NCBI GenBank assembly: GCA_038503075.1
Contig: JBCAML010000009.1
Span: forward strand, 1,240,001-1,304,000
Reading direction: 5' to 3'
Length of the DNA stretch: 64,000 nt
Source of the DNA: Gyromitra esculenta
Lineage: Eukaryota; Ascomycota; Pezizomycetes; Pezizales; Discinaceae
Below the pieces are notes generated by a model that searched no databases, was not told the DNA's origin, and worked only from the letters and a program-made list of their open reading frames with translations. Shown piece after piece: positions 1 to 11,919 of this stretch; position 1 is the stretch's first letter; each line of letters starts with the position of its first letter. A program made the position numbers and the translations under genes.

Positions 1-1075
1 AGCGATATGGACCAGTTGATGAAGATTTTTCAGCTATGCGGATCACCTAATGATAAGAACATGCCCGGTTTCGAGAAGTTACCGGGCTGCGATGGGTTCA
101 GACAATTTGGCCCATACCACCGCACACTGGAAGGCCATTACAGCAAGTAAGCTACCTCTCCCTCCATCCGAAACTTCCCGGTTGCTAACGGTCTTGAGTA
201 GAATGGGCAGTGCTGGTGTTTCTCTGCTATCAGAGTTTCTAAGACTCGACCCCCGAAGGAGAATCAATGCCATCGATGCCCTAAAACATGAATACTTTAC
301 TACTGACCCTCTTCCCGCGAAACCGGGTGATCTGCCAAGATTCGAAGACAGCCACGAGCTTGATCGGAAGAAGTTCCGCAGCCGGGCTAACCTTCCGCCT
401 GCTCCAGCCGGCGGTACTGTCGGTGTGGTTCACAACGTTGCAGGGGAATGGGTTGCACGAGCTGGTGAGATTCCATGGACAAATGGTGCTAGTGGGCCAA
501 CACAGGGCGGACGGAACAATGATGGTCGATGGAATAGTGAAAATTCGCGACATGGAGGTGGTGGAGGTGGTGGAGGACGGCAGCACGACAATCGCGTGCC
601 ACAACCTCACGATAGCCGTATACCACAAGGCCAAGGTCATCGACCACCTGGACCGGATCATCGACCGCCTTGGAACAGAGGTCCACCACAGTCAGAACAG
701 TCCGGTCATAGAGAACTGGGTATTGGTCTACCTCCTAGACCGCCTCAGCCTCACATGGATAGGCATAGAGGAGGAGGGCCAGGCAACAATCGGGGCGGCG
801 GCGGCGGTGGCGGTGGCGGCGGAAGTGTTGATACATACATACCCTCGTATGGAGGTGGGGGAGGTGACGATCGACGAGGCGGGGGGAATAACAGGGGAAA
901 TTGGGATCGTGATAATCGGGGAGGAAGTCGAGAAAGGGCAGATTGGCGAGAACGAGGTACGCATATGGAACGAGGCTTCAGCGGTGGCCCCGGTGGAGGG
1001 CAACGAAGAAGTTCTAGCCGCGATCGTCACCGTGATGGCGGAGAACCGGCTCAGAACAACATTTATCGCAGATAA
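1..1075 (+). CDS. BUR1: BUR1/CDK9-like serine/threonine protein kinase, C-terminal part (5' truncated by window edge)
   Basis: This is the end of a cyclin-dependent kinase of the BUR1/SGV1 (P-TEFb-like) family, which phosphorylates the RNA polymerase II CTD and Spt5 during elongation. Exons are <1-146 and 202-1075. The 55 bp intron has a GTAAGC donor, a GCTAAC branch site and a TAG acceptor. Exon 1 carries the late kinase lobe (MDQLMKIFQLCGSPND, typical of subdomain X). Exon 2 starts with the last kinase helices (LLSEFLRLDPRRRINAIDAL), followed by the BUR1 signature GDLPRFEDSHELDRKKFR and PPAPAGGTVG. The remainder is a long low-complexity tail rich in Gly, Arg, Asn and Pro with several poly-Gly runs. 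339 residues are visible; ATP-binding and catalytic loops lie outside the window. Family assignment is firm because of the tail motif. BUR1 rather than CTK1 is inferred from that motif. Confidence 0.88.
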
Positions 1076-4000
1076 GGGTTATGGATTGGATGAAACGAAG
1101 GTTGGGAGTCTCTGGTTATCGAAATTTGCTTTGGAAGCTGGTTAGGATGGGCGGGCAAAGAATCGCGGATGAGGCACGGTTCTACCAAAGCTCACAAAAT
1201 ATGAACGAGAAAATTTGTTTTTCTTTATTTTTTTTCCTTTGTTTTCTGGAGCGGTGTTAGAGAAAATGGGCTCGGGGAGCTGGGGGTTGGGGGGTGACTT
1301 CGAACGTTTGCATGAAGGGAGCCGCATTTGTGGAGCGGCTATTTGCACTTTTTTTTCTTGCATCATGATCAGTGCGGCATAAGTTTGCTCTGCTAGTGGT
1401 GGGTGTTTTTTTTCGTTCTATTTTCCCTTATTTTCCCTTCTCTGTACACTATTTGGCGCTTTTCTTGTGTTACGGATGATGAGGGAATTTTTTGGCGGGG
1501 AGCTTGGGGTTTATTCATGATATCTTAATTCTTTTTTTTAACGGACAAGCGCCGTGGGCTTGAGGTGGTGTTCTCTCTTCTACTACTATGCTCTTCTCTA
1601 TTTCCTTAACAGTACTCCTATTTTACTCCATTTTGTATTTTGTACTTAGGATTAAGAGAAGGGCCCACGGATCTGGGCAAAGTCTGATTAAAATGGACAT
1701 GATGTTCCTGATGCTGAATATGTGAAAGCACGAAGATTTGATAGAAAGGAGTTATAATGTGATTGATGGGAGTGAAAGCTTTGCGACAAATTATACAGCG
1801 AATCGGCTTGATTACTACATGTATCTTTGGTGCGCAGTAAGAGCGGGAGTGAACCGCGTCCTGCTGCCTGTTGCTAGTCGCTATTATCGAATGCGAACCT
1901 TCTCTTCTGCTTCTGCATGTTTTTCCTTCGGCTTCAAGCTTTCTAGCCCGCCGAGGGCCAATGTGCAGCCGGAACCCAGCCGTTCTTTTCTGCTTCTCTC
2001 GGTGGATGAGGCTCAAGGCGGCTTGCGAATGATAGATTGCTACGATGCTACTACTGAATACTACGTACTTATATTATGGCCGACATGCATAAAATTAATG
2101 TCCACGATTATTCTCCAGCACATGACCTATACAGGCAGTACACTATACAAACAAAGTCGAAACCACAATCAAGTTATCGTGGTTTCATTCAGGCACGAAT
2201 ACATACGAATTACAACGATCTAAATAGCCCCTTCCTTTTCAGTATCGTGAGGCGCCACGGCTGTGAAAACATTTCAGTTCGCCAACACGAAGCGTATAAC
2301 GATGTGGAAGGATGATAGATCGTGCAAAGAATTGATGGGATGAAAGTTGCTGAGCCTGCGCCCGGGATCGCGGAAGGGATCGCAGAGTATGTGTTGCCAG
2401 CACAAAGGGTTGCGGACTTTGTGGGGGTTTGTTGATGGTAATTACTTGAAAGCCAGCACAAATATCAATAAGAATCGAATACTGATCGTGTACTCTGTGA
2501 GGAGCAGAGATACGAAGAGGGAAGGAACTACAAATCGGTAGATGCTACTCCGTTGTTAAGTAGGCATCGTGAAATCATAGATATACCCCGGGGAATGCTC
2601 GTTTGGTTAGCTAACTAATCAACCCCGGATTACTGCGTGCAGTTAGAGAGACACCATGGCCAACTCCCGGGTAGAAAAATTACCCAACAAAACTCCCAGC
2701 GGAGTCGTACCATACTAGAACTATCAACCGCTACAACCGCCATATGCGATGCAAAACTTCCAACAGTTTTTCAAGTAGAGCTACACCTATCTAGAGATTA
2801 AGGATGCTATCGTAGGTGTCGAGAGGCCGAGTTGTCTTTTCATGGCAGCACTACTATGGAATAAAGTGAGTACAACGCGCTTCCTTGTCAGTAGTGTAAG
2901 TCAATGATAGGCCTACTGTGCGATCGTGCAGAATTTTTAGATCTCTTATGAGTGGGGGTAAATTTTATTAACGTGTTCTAAAACAAGACCTGGACGCCGA
3001 GTGAACCTGGAGAACATCATCCCATGCTTCAACAAAAGCCAATAAAAGTAACAGAACCTAGGAGCCTTGGGTTCCCCTCGTGCAAACTATGGTAGAGGAT
3101 CCGGGGGTGCAAGGATAGAAGTCCGGTAGTTACATTGTTAGTTTCCCCCCCCCTCACCATCGATGTGTCGATAATTCTCGATATGGATCGTCAATCGGTA
3201 GGCGACGATAAGCAAAGATAAGGACGTATACAATACTGATCTGCAGCAGGCTCGAACAAGCCTTAATGCACTGTTGCCAAGGCTGAGGCTCTGCTGCTTG
3301 TTACACGGGCGAGTAATGGTATATCTTGGGAGTCTCCCAAGTGATATTGCGAGAGTTGATATAGATATTCATGCGCTACTATTGGCGGAGAAGTTAAATG
3401 CGGAGAGGCCGCGGGTATAGAAGGAGCTAGACACAACTTCCACGGCTGACTTGAGCAACACTCTAAGACATGATTGATAACGTACGATTGTTATGTCAAA
3501 TAAATTTGTTTTGTTAACACTGCAGTTTGATGTGAGATTTCCGCTAGAAGCATCTTCAGCCGTCGCTTAGATGTATATATCAACCCACAAGGAAGCAAAT
3601 AACCGGCGGCAGTGTCATTGTCCGTATCAAGAATTTCATGAAACCCCATCGCGAAGATACCGCGGGTCCTCCGATTCTCCTCCTCAAATCGTACAAAAAA
3701 CTCAGTATTATACCAGCATCAAGCAATAATACCCATAATCTTATTTATAACCAGTAATATAACTGACGAACCCGGATGATATCAAAGACGCATGGTAGGT
3801 ATTCCTCCCTCCTATTTTATGACATTAGGTTGAAAAGACTTTCATAGACAACGAATCTAAGATGACCTGTATCATTTGCAATGACAAATAGTCAAATAAG
3901 ATACTAAGCGATTCTTCTTGGGGCCAAGTCTTAGGACCTGCAGGACAAGTCCCCGATTGCTGAATCGAGTGATATAACATGAGTAAGCTTTGTTTTTCCT

Positions 4001-7000
4001 CCTTTTCAATTGGGTGCAAGCATCCCTAGGGGTATGTTTAGTGACAATAAGTTAAGGCAAAACTATGCACCATTTTACGCGAACCGTACGGAATATATGT
4101 TCATCACACTCGTCGTGTCTGAGAGAGAACACCCCCAACCCCAACTATCCAAGCGGTGTTATTGTCTATTACCTCATCCCATCCTATTTAGCTCAGGATA
4201 TTTTAACTTTAAATTCCACAAAAATACCCGAATAGATGCCTGAGGTGCGAATCTTAGTGCCAGCCATCGAAATCTGGGGACGAGATAGTCCCTCTAACAT
4301 ACATAAACACAGCCCAAGTACTCCCGACATTGAATTTTTACAATAACCTAGTCTAGCTCTACCCCTAAGCCCTTACATGGGGCTAGCACTAGCCCAGGGA
4401 TATATAAGATGAATGAAACTATAAGGCGAGATCATATGTGCTTGAAACCAGTCTCGTTCCATATAGTTAGCTATACAAAGAATCTGAAAGCAGTACTGGT
4501 CTAAGTTATAGATGCATTGCACACAAATACTGTTACACCACTGGTTCGACTAAATATTAGGCTCCAGTTATAGCCATGTCTTAAGTTTCAAGAAACAAGT
4601 TCATTTTAGAGAGATTACTCGTGGCGAAGGTCGAGTGATATCGAATGTTTCAATATCTCAACACATACTTTAATTCTCTAAAATCGAAGTCATGCCTTAG
4701 CGAGTCAGTATTAAAAGATGATCCTACAACATACGTAGCTTGCTACATTAAGGAAAGTATACGTAGAAGCTTGCCTAATAAAGTGCAGAGTTCTACATCT
4801 TTTCGAGTGAAACCTTAGTAATTTATCCTGCCCCATAACAAATATCACGATCGGGTCGACAGGAGCCTTGCTTTTTCCTTCAAATCCGGCATCACGTGGC
4901 CGAAGCTCAATGTGCCTACAGCAGATATACTTGTGACAAGAGGCTTCAGGTACTCTACTTTGCGAGTTGGTGAGCGATTATTCATAAATGTTTTATGTAA
5001 TTTATCGATGGATACCTTTTTTCTTTTTTTCCTTTTTGCTTGCTTTTAGGAAGAAGGGGTGTGAAATTGGTGTAGCATTAGCTAGCGCAGTGTCAGAAAA
5101 AGTCTCCGTATAGATTAATCCTAATTTCGCTTACCGAAATCACAGTGCGTCACCCGTTTGCGATCATGAGGTCTCTATTTAATTGCGGTCGGGGAACAAC
5201 GCGAGCGCGCTATCCTATTCGCTCATGATATCCAGGCATCGTATTACCTAGAGTACAGGTACGTGTAGTTAATATTGCAGTGATGGCTATTAGAAAATCC
5301 TAGATATTGAACTTTTCAAAATATAAACAAAGATCCCAGCTGCCACGTTGTGTGCGAGGGGACATGCAGGACCGACATGTTTTGCCTGGCTTATCGGCCA
5401 ACCCCGCCAAGCCTCGCTACACACAGGATCAACTGCAACTGAACCTTATTTTCTGTTCCTACTAATTTGCGGTAGGGTGCTCAACAAAAAATCATCGTTT
5501 TTATTCTTCTTCCTACCTTGCTTGGATTAAACGAGATATCAATTTTCCGGTGGAAGAGCTCTCACCTGCGGTGGTGGTAATACCTAGAGGACACTGAAAT
5601 CATTGTTCACTCGACTTCACGGGGCATGGTGCACGTGTTGATTAACTGAGCAGAGAGGATCGACAAACAAGAATATCAAGTCACGACCATAGATTGAAAG
5701 CATTCAGATTGTGGCCAAGTAGTTTTGGTGTAGTGCTATTATTTCCTCGCGTGAACACTGCCTTCTCGGGTTCTGGAATGGGGATCTCGAATCCCGTACA
5801 ACCCGAGAGTAGATTCTTAATGTTCGCACGTCATTAAACATTTTAAATACTCGATTGTAACAATTCTACAGCCATTCTACGGGAGGCTGTACCTGATGCA
5901 AAATGATGACTTGAAGGGGCTCTAGAAAGCTCCGACTACGTGTAAGGGCCCCCCGAAGACCTTTTAACGGTCTTTCAGGTTCGTGGTAAAATTCTGGTAG
6001 CAGGCATGCATTGGTTAGCTACACTACCCTACTTAGGATGTTCGTTTACCCTCGTATCCTGTAGTAGTTCTATCGGAAGCTATATCTCTAACAGAGAAGG
6101 GGTGCTAGATAACTATATATGGTACAAACAATGGGGTAGTATATACAGTAATAAAAATGAGGATGCAACTGGCATGACATATGCGTGGCATTCTATAAAA
6201 AAAAGCTGAAGTAATACTGGACTTCTGGCGCAAATACGGTGGTTCTCCGAGATCATGCTAGTATTTCTCAATAATACAGTAGCAGATTCACCCCATTTTC
6301 TCGTAATGTACTACATCGTTCGAGTGATATATGGTGAGAAGCTTCACTAGTTCACGATCACCAACTATGCCAAGCCAAACATGCTTTTTCCCCCTACAAG
6401 CATCCTGATTTCTAGCAACCTAAAAACACTTCTCTGGATTCAACTCTAGATAATGTTTCGGGGAAGTTTTGGGGGTTACATATGAAGTTTGCTATGATTG
6501 AAGCCTTCGGATCCGGAACAGCCTTATTCCGGTTGGCATAATAGATAATCCACATTGAATCTTTTAGCCGCCTCCCCACTTATGGGTTTGGTAGGGGTTC
6601 CTAGCAGCTACTTTAAAGAAAAAGGGTCCGAGATTTATAGATCCTGATATATTAACCATTTCTTGGGATGAGATGGCTGAGCCAGTAAGTGATCATGCGG
6701 AGAATCACTTCGTTTGTCTCATTTCTTCGTCTCGCCCGTGCTATCTATCTCCACAGAAACTACCAAGGTGATATCGGTAATCTTGTAATATCGGTAAACT
6801 ACCGGATTTCGAGCCGGGGCTACCCTGAATCCTCTTACAAATTGTTCTCTAATCCAATCCCACTCTTGTTTTTATCCGAAGCGCCTATTTAGATGTGGTT
6901 AAATAGTTCTTTTTTCTCAGCTAAGCTGAAGATAAATTGGCGCTGGAAACGGTCGCTAAGTCCCGTTCTTGAACTCCTTTTTTTCCAAATAAAAGCTTGC

Positions 7001-9308
7001 TAAGCTTTTCGGATCACTAACTTTCTGTTTAAAACCCTTCGTCTCACTACTAATAGATAAGCCGTGACAAGTCCAGATATGGTGTTTGGTCACGAGTACG
7101 TGTAGGGTTTAAATGTATGAATCTTTCGCTCTATCAGCCACTTTTATGGGGATGAAACTACGGCTGAACCGTATCCACAGCAGCACAGTGTATCGTCTTG
7201 CGTAAAATCAACAACAGCAATAGTATATAGTATGCACACGAGCCATTGAAGTCCTTCCGGAGCACTCATGATCAGACATGGCTTCTTTTGACCCACTCTA
7301 ATCTAAATAGGTATGCGTTGGCCGAGAACTCTCGGTAACAGCCAACTGTTTCTCTTCGCATCAGTAACCGTGGATATAAAACGGACAGTCGTGTTCATGG
7401 TCGATCACAGTGAAGCGGGATACATATTACTAGCTAGCCTAAGGGCTTTCCGGCCAACGCTAGTATTTGCAGTTCAATCACTACTCTTTTAGGCCAGTCT
7501 TATGTAACTTTTCGAGAACCGTCCAAATCGTTATGTTTCTGGAGAGAACTAAAAGTGTATGTGTATGTGTATGTAGTTCTCGACTAGAATAAGGCTAGTT
7601 CCTGGCTAATTTGACCTTATCTGTGACGTATTAACGTTTATCCGTAGCTGAAGGAGACGGGGGTGATGGTATATGTTACATAATGGAGGTGACGACGACG
7701 ACAGCTCTCATTTTTCTCAAAATGAGCCTCGACTCTTAATGTGGCGATTCGAGGCAGTGAAGCATTTGAACATACGGCGTCAAGTGCGTGGCAGTCTGAG
7801 TGATTGCTGTATCTTCATTTTTGTTCGCATTGCATTTGTTTACTGCGCTGCACTGTTACGCTGGCTGTATCCATTACCACCAACTCACCTTACATTCTCA
7901 TTGTCATCACAACCAACTCTCATCGGGATATCTTGACTGTTCAGCTCAATGACTTTAATGGCGGCTAGCCTCCCCCCCAAATTACCCCCCACCCCCCCAA
8001 ATTCTTCAGCATACTCCTTTAGGCCCGAAGGTTAGAACTAAATGCCCGGATTAACAAGCCGACCTATGGGTATAATAAGGAAGCTATAAAAGATCACTAA
8101 GTTTCTCTTCCGTGGAAATTTCAATAAGACGAGACAACTGCAAGACAAGGAGAGAGAGAATAGCCACCAAATGATAAAAGAACACATGTGTCCAAATAGA
8201 GCCCCAAATAATAGGCGTCGAGGTGGGAGTAAACAAAGGGCCAATCAGAAAGCCATATCTCCAAGACTACCCTAATACAACGCCGGGTGATAATCTATGA
8301 ACCACAGTCGGTAAATGAGAATCGATGTGATTTATCCATTACTAACTGCAGGTATAAATAAAAAAAAGACAAAAGCGGGAAAGATGATAAAATCGCTCAA
8401 GAATGGAGAAATGATAGGACAAAGCTAGAACCGAGCCCATCAGACGGAATATCTAGATGCGAGACAGAAAATACAGTGTTGGTACAACAATATGTTGTCG
8501 TTGGGTGGAGGCGATAGGTTGGATATGAAGAAGGTATTTTTGTGCGATGGTTGCTAAAGATGCGGAAACTAAGATGCGGATCAAGCACCACTCAGGGTAT
8601 AAGTGGAAGACTCTCATAGAAACTTTACTGGAACCGCTGAATTTGAAGGCTACTATTGAGGTACCAGAGATACTTTTAAGATCTATTGCAGCTATGATAG
8701 GTGAAATATATGTATTTTATTGACTACATGTAGTTTACAAATATTTTATATGAAACCTAGGGAAAGTGTTTATATATTACGGAGGTTGTAGCCAGTATAT
8801 ATGTAGTTTTACAATTCATTTTTTGTATATAGCCACTCTAATATAGCTTAAGTTCACTGGGCTGTCTGTTTGCCATACCCTGGTTCAAAACAGCTCATTC
8901 ACCGTCAAACCTCACTTTGTCCATACACCTTCACCACTCATCACTCGCCAGCCTTAGCATTCTTGGCGCCCGGGAATTGCCTGCCGGCCTCGGTTACAAG
9001 TTCTTCTCTGAATCCCCCCAGCTATTGGGCATTGGCAATGGAAAGCCGCTTGCTTCACAGGCACAATACCCCGGTTAGTTAGCTCTGATTCATGGAGGGT
9101 CCCGCCGTGCGCCCGTTTCGTAGCGCTGTCGTTATCCGCCCCAGCGCCTGAGCGCACGGACATCTATCTCTTTATTATTTTCTCCTCAATGGGGGAATTC
9201 TTTTTGTTTTATTGCCCCACCATCCAACCGAAGTGTTAAACCGGAAGACACGCATACAAAAAAATAAAAATCCAATTCACGCTTAGAAATCAAAACGGAC
9301 AGAAGGCC
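1076..9308. other. 8.2 kb gene-poor spacer
   Basis: No gene is supported here. All six frames are broken by frequent stops; the longest open frames are about 130 to 160 codons (near 1618-2223), show no recognisable motif and have no coherent splice pattern. The first few hundred bases after 1075 are T-rich and probably hold the 3' UTR of the kinase. TA-containing words (cta, tag, tat) look frequent by eye, as in decayed repeats, but I did not count them. It holds three degenerate copies of the dispersed 17-mer (3965-3981, 4631-4647, 6320-6336) and two TACATGTA palindromes (1816, 8725). A short GTGTAT tandem run lies near 7555-7575. Confidence 0.6.
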
Positions 9309-10538
9309 ATGGTGCTTCATCAGAACAGTATGGGACCACTCAAGACCCTTGCAGATGGGAGGCGCTAATGAAATACTGGTCTGGTAGAATGGGATCGTAA
9401 GGCGACCCGCGCGCATGTGAGAAAGCTGAAGGTTAAGGGCAAAGACGATGATACGAAGAAATCCAAGGCTGAGGATGGCGGGAAAGAGGGGAGCGGTGTA
9501 GCAGTCAACAAACAGGAATTCCCGAAGTTACCAGGAGGCGTGGATGGAGAGGAGGAGGAGGAGGAGGACGGTAGTGAGGAGGAGGAAGGTGAGGAAGGCG
9601 AGGAGGGAAACAAGAAGGGAGGTGAGGGTGAATCTGGAGATGAGCATGAAGGGACAGGAGGGCAGTTTAGCAGGCGAAAGATGCAAAGTAATGCATGGAG
9701 ATATGAGCAGGAGGATGAGGAAGTGATACCCGGAAAAGGTGAGTATCTTGAGATATCACGTTGGCTGAAAAGTTACCAGTATTGATGCATCAGTAGAGCC
9801 GGAGGAACCAGAGCCGGAACCAGACTATGTTAGCATGACGAGGGAGCGAAAGGGCCAACTAAAAGACTCTGAAGAAGCTCCAAAGGAGGATCTGGACGAA
9901 GAATTTTTGAAGGATTTGCAGGTACAAAGGAGCAGAGGAGGTGGAGGGAAAAATGCGCATGGTGGGACGAAGGGGAATGTTGTTAAGGTTGACCGGAAGC
10001 AATTTGAGGATGTCACGACGAAAATAGCGAAGCAGTCGACGGCAGACGCGTTCAGACAGAGATTCGCGCCCAGAAAGGCGAAACCTCGTGGTGGAGCCGG
10101 TGGGGGTGGATCCACAGGGGAGATCGATTTGGACGAAGACGACGTGGATTCGTTCCTGGGGGAATTGAGGTTGGACGGTGAGATGAGCCCATTCGATTTC
10201 ACTTTTCTTGTTATTTCTGGGCGGTCTCCTGTTCTACAAATAAGTACAGAGCTGAACCATCGCTTGTTTCTCTCCCGTCTCTTTCCCGTTCCGTGACCTT
10301 TTGATTTTTTTTTCCCTCTCGCTAGCTACCGACGCTTCCGTGTATTTGTTTTACGGGGGTTCGTTTTGTTATTTTTGCTGACAATGGGCCTGTGAGAGCC
10401 CTGAGAGCAGAGATCGCTGCTACTCGTGCAGCGGGGTCACGAGAGATAAGCGGTGTCCTTGGCAGGAGTCGCACCAGTGAAGGTTATGGGCACGACAAGG
10501 ACGATGACTGGTTGGACAGTATGCTAGGTGGAAGGTGA
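9309..10538 (+). CDS. Conserved fungal acidic low-complexity protein, function unknown
   Basis: Four exons give a 293-residue protein: 9309-9327, 9388-9738, 9794-10177, 10411-10538. I chose the ATG at 9309 because splicing its 19 nt exon (GTATGG donor, GCTAATG branch, GGTAG acceptor) joins a basic N-terminus, MVLHQNKWDRKATRAHVRKL, to the long open frame; no ATG occurs in frame inside exon 2 before it. A Glu/Gly-rich acidic tract follows (about residues 65-105), then FSRRKMQSNAWRYEQEDEE, a PEPEPDYVSMTRER segment, QFEDVTTKIAKQSTADAFRQRF, and an acidic C-terminus ending DDDWLDSMLGGR. I do not recognise a named family. A nucleic-acid or ribosome-associated role would fit the basic/acidic composition but is a guess. 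Intron 3 (233 bp) is long and its acceptor (10410) could instead be 10398 or 10407, both in frame. Confidence 0.7.
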
Positions 10539-11264
10539 GGGAATTGTGTGAATAATTCTATCTGCTACAGTGCTGTTTTTCTTTCCTCTGCATTCGTCGA
10601 ACAGTTCCCATGTCTGTGGCCCCTACTTTCAAGGCAAGAGGAGAAGGTAGGCAGGTAGGTAGAGAGGTAAGGCAGCAGATGGGGAAGGGCGTGGAGAATA
10701 GTAACAGTAATGGCTTAGAGGTTGTGTGTGTGTGTGGGGGGGTGTTAAACGCGAGGGGTGGGGGTGGGGATTGAAGAGGAGTGTTTACTCGGTGAAGGAA
10801 GGATAGAGCGAAAGGGGTACACAAGACGAAAATGAAGAGATGGACGAAAAGTGACAACATGACAATGAAAAATGAAAGAGATGAAAGAAGAGGATCAAGA
10901 CTAAAACCGTGTACGATTCAAGTGCATGTAGTGATAAACTTTAAAATAATGATAACTTTTGCACAGTTTATGCGATGTGGAGGAGGCTTTACCCTAAGGT
11001 TCAAACAAGGCTTGTTTCATAGGCGCCCGAAGAGTTGGCGGTTGAGGGAGCGATGAAACGCGAACCCCCTAGACAGGGGAAATACGAAACGCCAGCAAGA
11101 GTGTAGCGAAGAGATCAGCCCCTGTGCCCAAACGCTGGTGCTGTTGAAGGTTGAGAGTCCGAGAGCTGCTGAGGCTGTTACCGAGCTGGATTGTTTCTGT
11201 TTCTAAGTCTGGAGTTTTTTTTTTGTTTCTATCGATTTATTTTGAACGCTCATTCTTTGCTACA
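10539..11264. other. Intergenic spacer between two + strand genes
   Basis: About 0.7 kb without a supported gene. It should contain the 3' UTR of the upstream gene and the distal promoter of the gene starting at 11920. A short GT-rich run (tgtgtgtgtgtg) lies near 10722-10738. Nothing else is visible. Confidence 0.5.
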
Positions 11265-11880
11265 CTCACTTGCAGAGTATTCTCCATCTAGCTGTTCTGT
11301 TTGGCTCTCCGCTTCCCCTTCCCTTTTCTCCCCTCCTCTCCCCTCCCTCTCCCCTTCCTTCCCTCTCTCTTTCATCAGCTTCTTCAGGTCTCCATATCCA
11401 TATTCCATCCCCCCAGTCACTTCTTGTCCTCCTCCTCTCCCTCCTCTCCCTCTCCTCCCATCACCCTTCCCGCTCCTCCATTTCCCCTTCTTACCCTCGC
11501 TTTTTCTCTTCTCTGCCTAGCTTCCCTTTCTTGCCCTGCTATTATTATTTCCTTCATCCAAGACCTTCCAAGACGCCTAAACCCACTCCTTCACTTTGCA
11601 ACTGCAACTGCAACCCCCCCCAAAATATACATCCCCCAATCGTCCATCCACCCCCATCCATCCCCCCTCCCTTCCCACACTTGACTTGTTCACCCCTCCA
11701 CCCCTACCTTTCATTTCTTTTCCTTTTCTTTCTTCCTTCCTTTCTTCCTTCACTCTTCCGCTCACTTTTTCTTCCTCGACTTCACTACTGCGGATTCGCC
11801 TGTCACTCTCGCTTCTCCTCTCAACATCGTCCGTTTCTGCTGCTGCTGTTGCCTGCTGCTTCATCTTTCAGTAATTCATC
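11265..11880 (+). promoter_or_regulatory. About 600 bp pyrimidine-rich (C/T) tract, promoter or 5' leader of the 11920 gene
   Basis: Almost the whole stretch is C and T on the coding strand (CCCTTCC, CCTCCTCTCC, TTTCCTTTT blocks), ending some 40 bp before the ATG at 11920. CT-rich tracts next to transcription starts are common in filamentous fungi, but one this long is unusual. The long open frames across it are compositional artefacts of CT-only codons (Ser, Pro, Leu, Phe). Whether it is promoter or transcribed leader cannot be told from sequence. Confidence 0.6.
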
Positions 11881-11919
11881 TAGCAGATCGGTTTTCTCTA
11901 ATTGAGCTTCTCATTCGCA

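Noticed and set aside
288..1145. 285-codon open frame in a second frame over the BUR1 tail
   Set aside because: It shadows the Gly-rich BUR1 exon; the real frame continues kinase and BUR1 motifs across a clean intron.
7321..7345. Small palindrome CCGAGAACTCTCGG
   Set aside because: Six-base arms are expected by chance in 64 kb.
11191..11905. Several Ser/Pro/Leu/Phe-rich open frames up to 211 codons
   Set aside because: They result from a C/T-only tract that cannot form stop codons on the + strand; no motif and no splice link to the gene.
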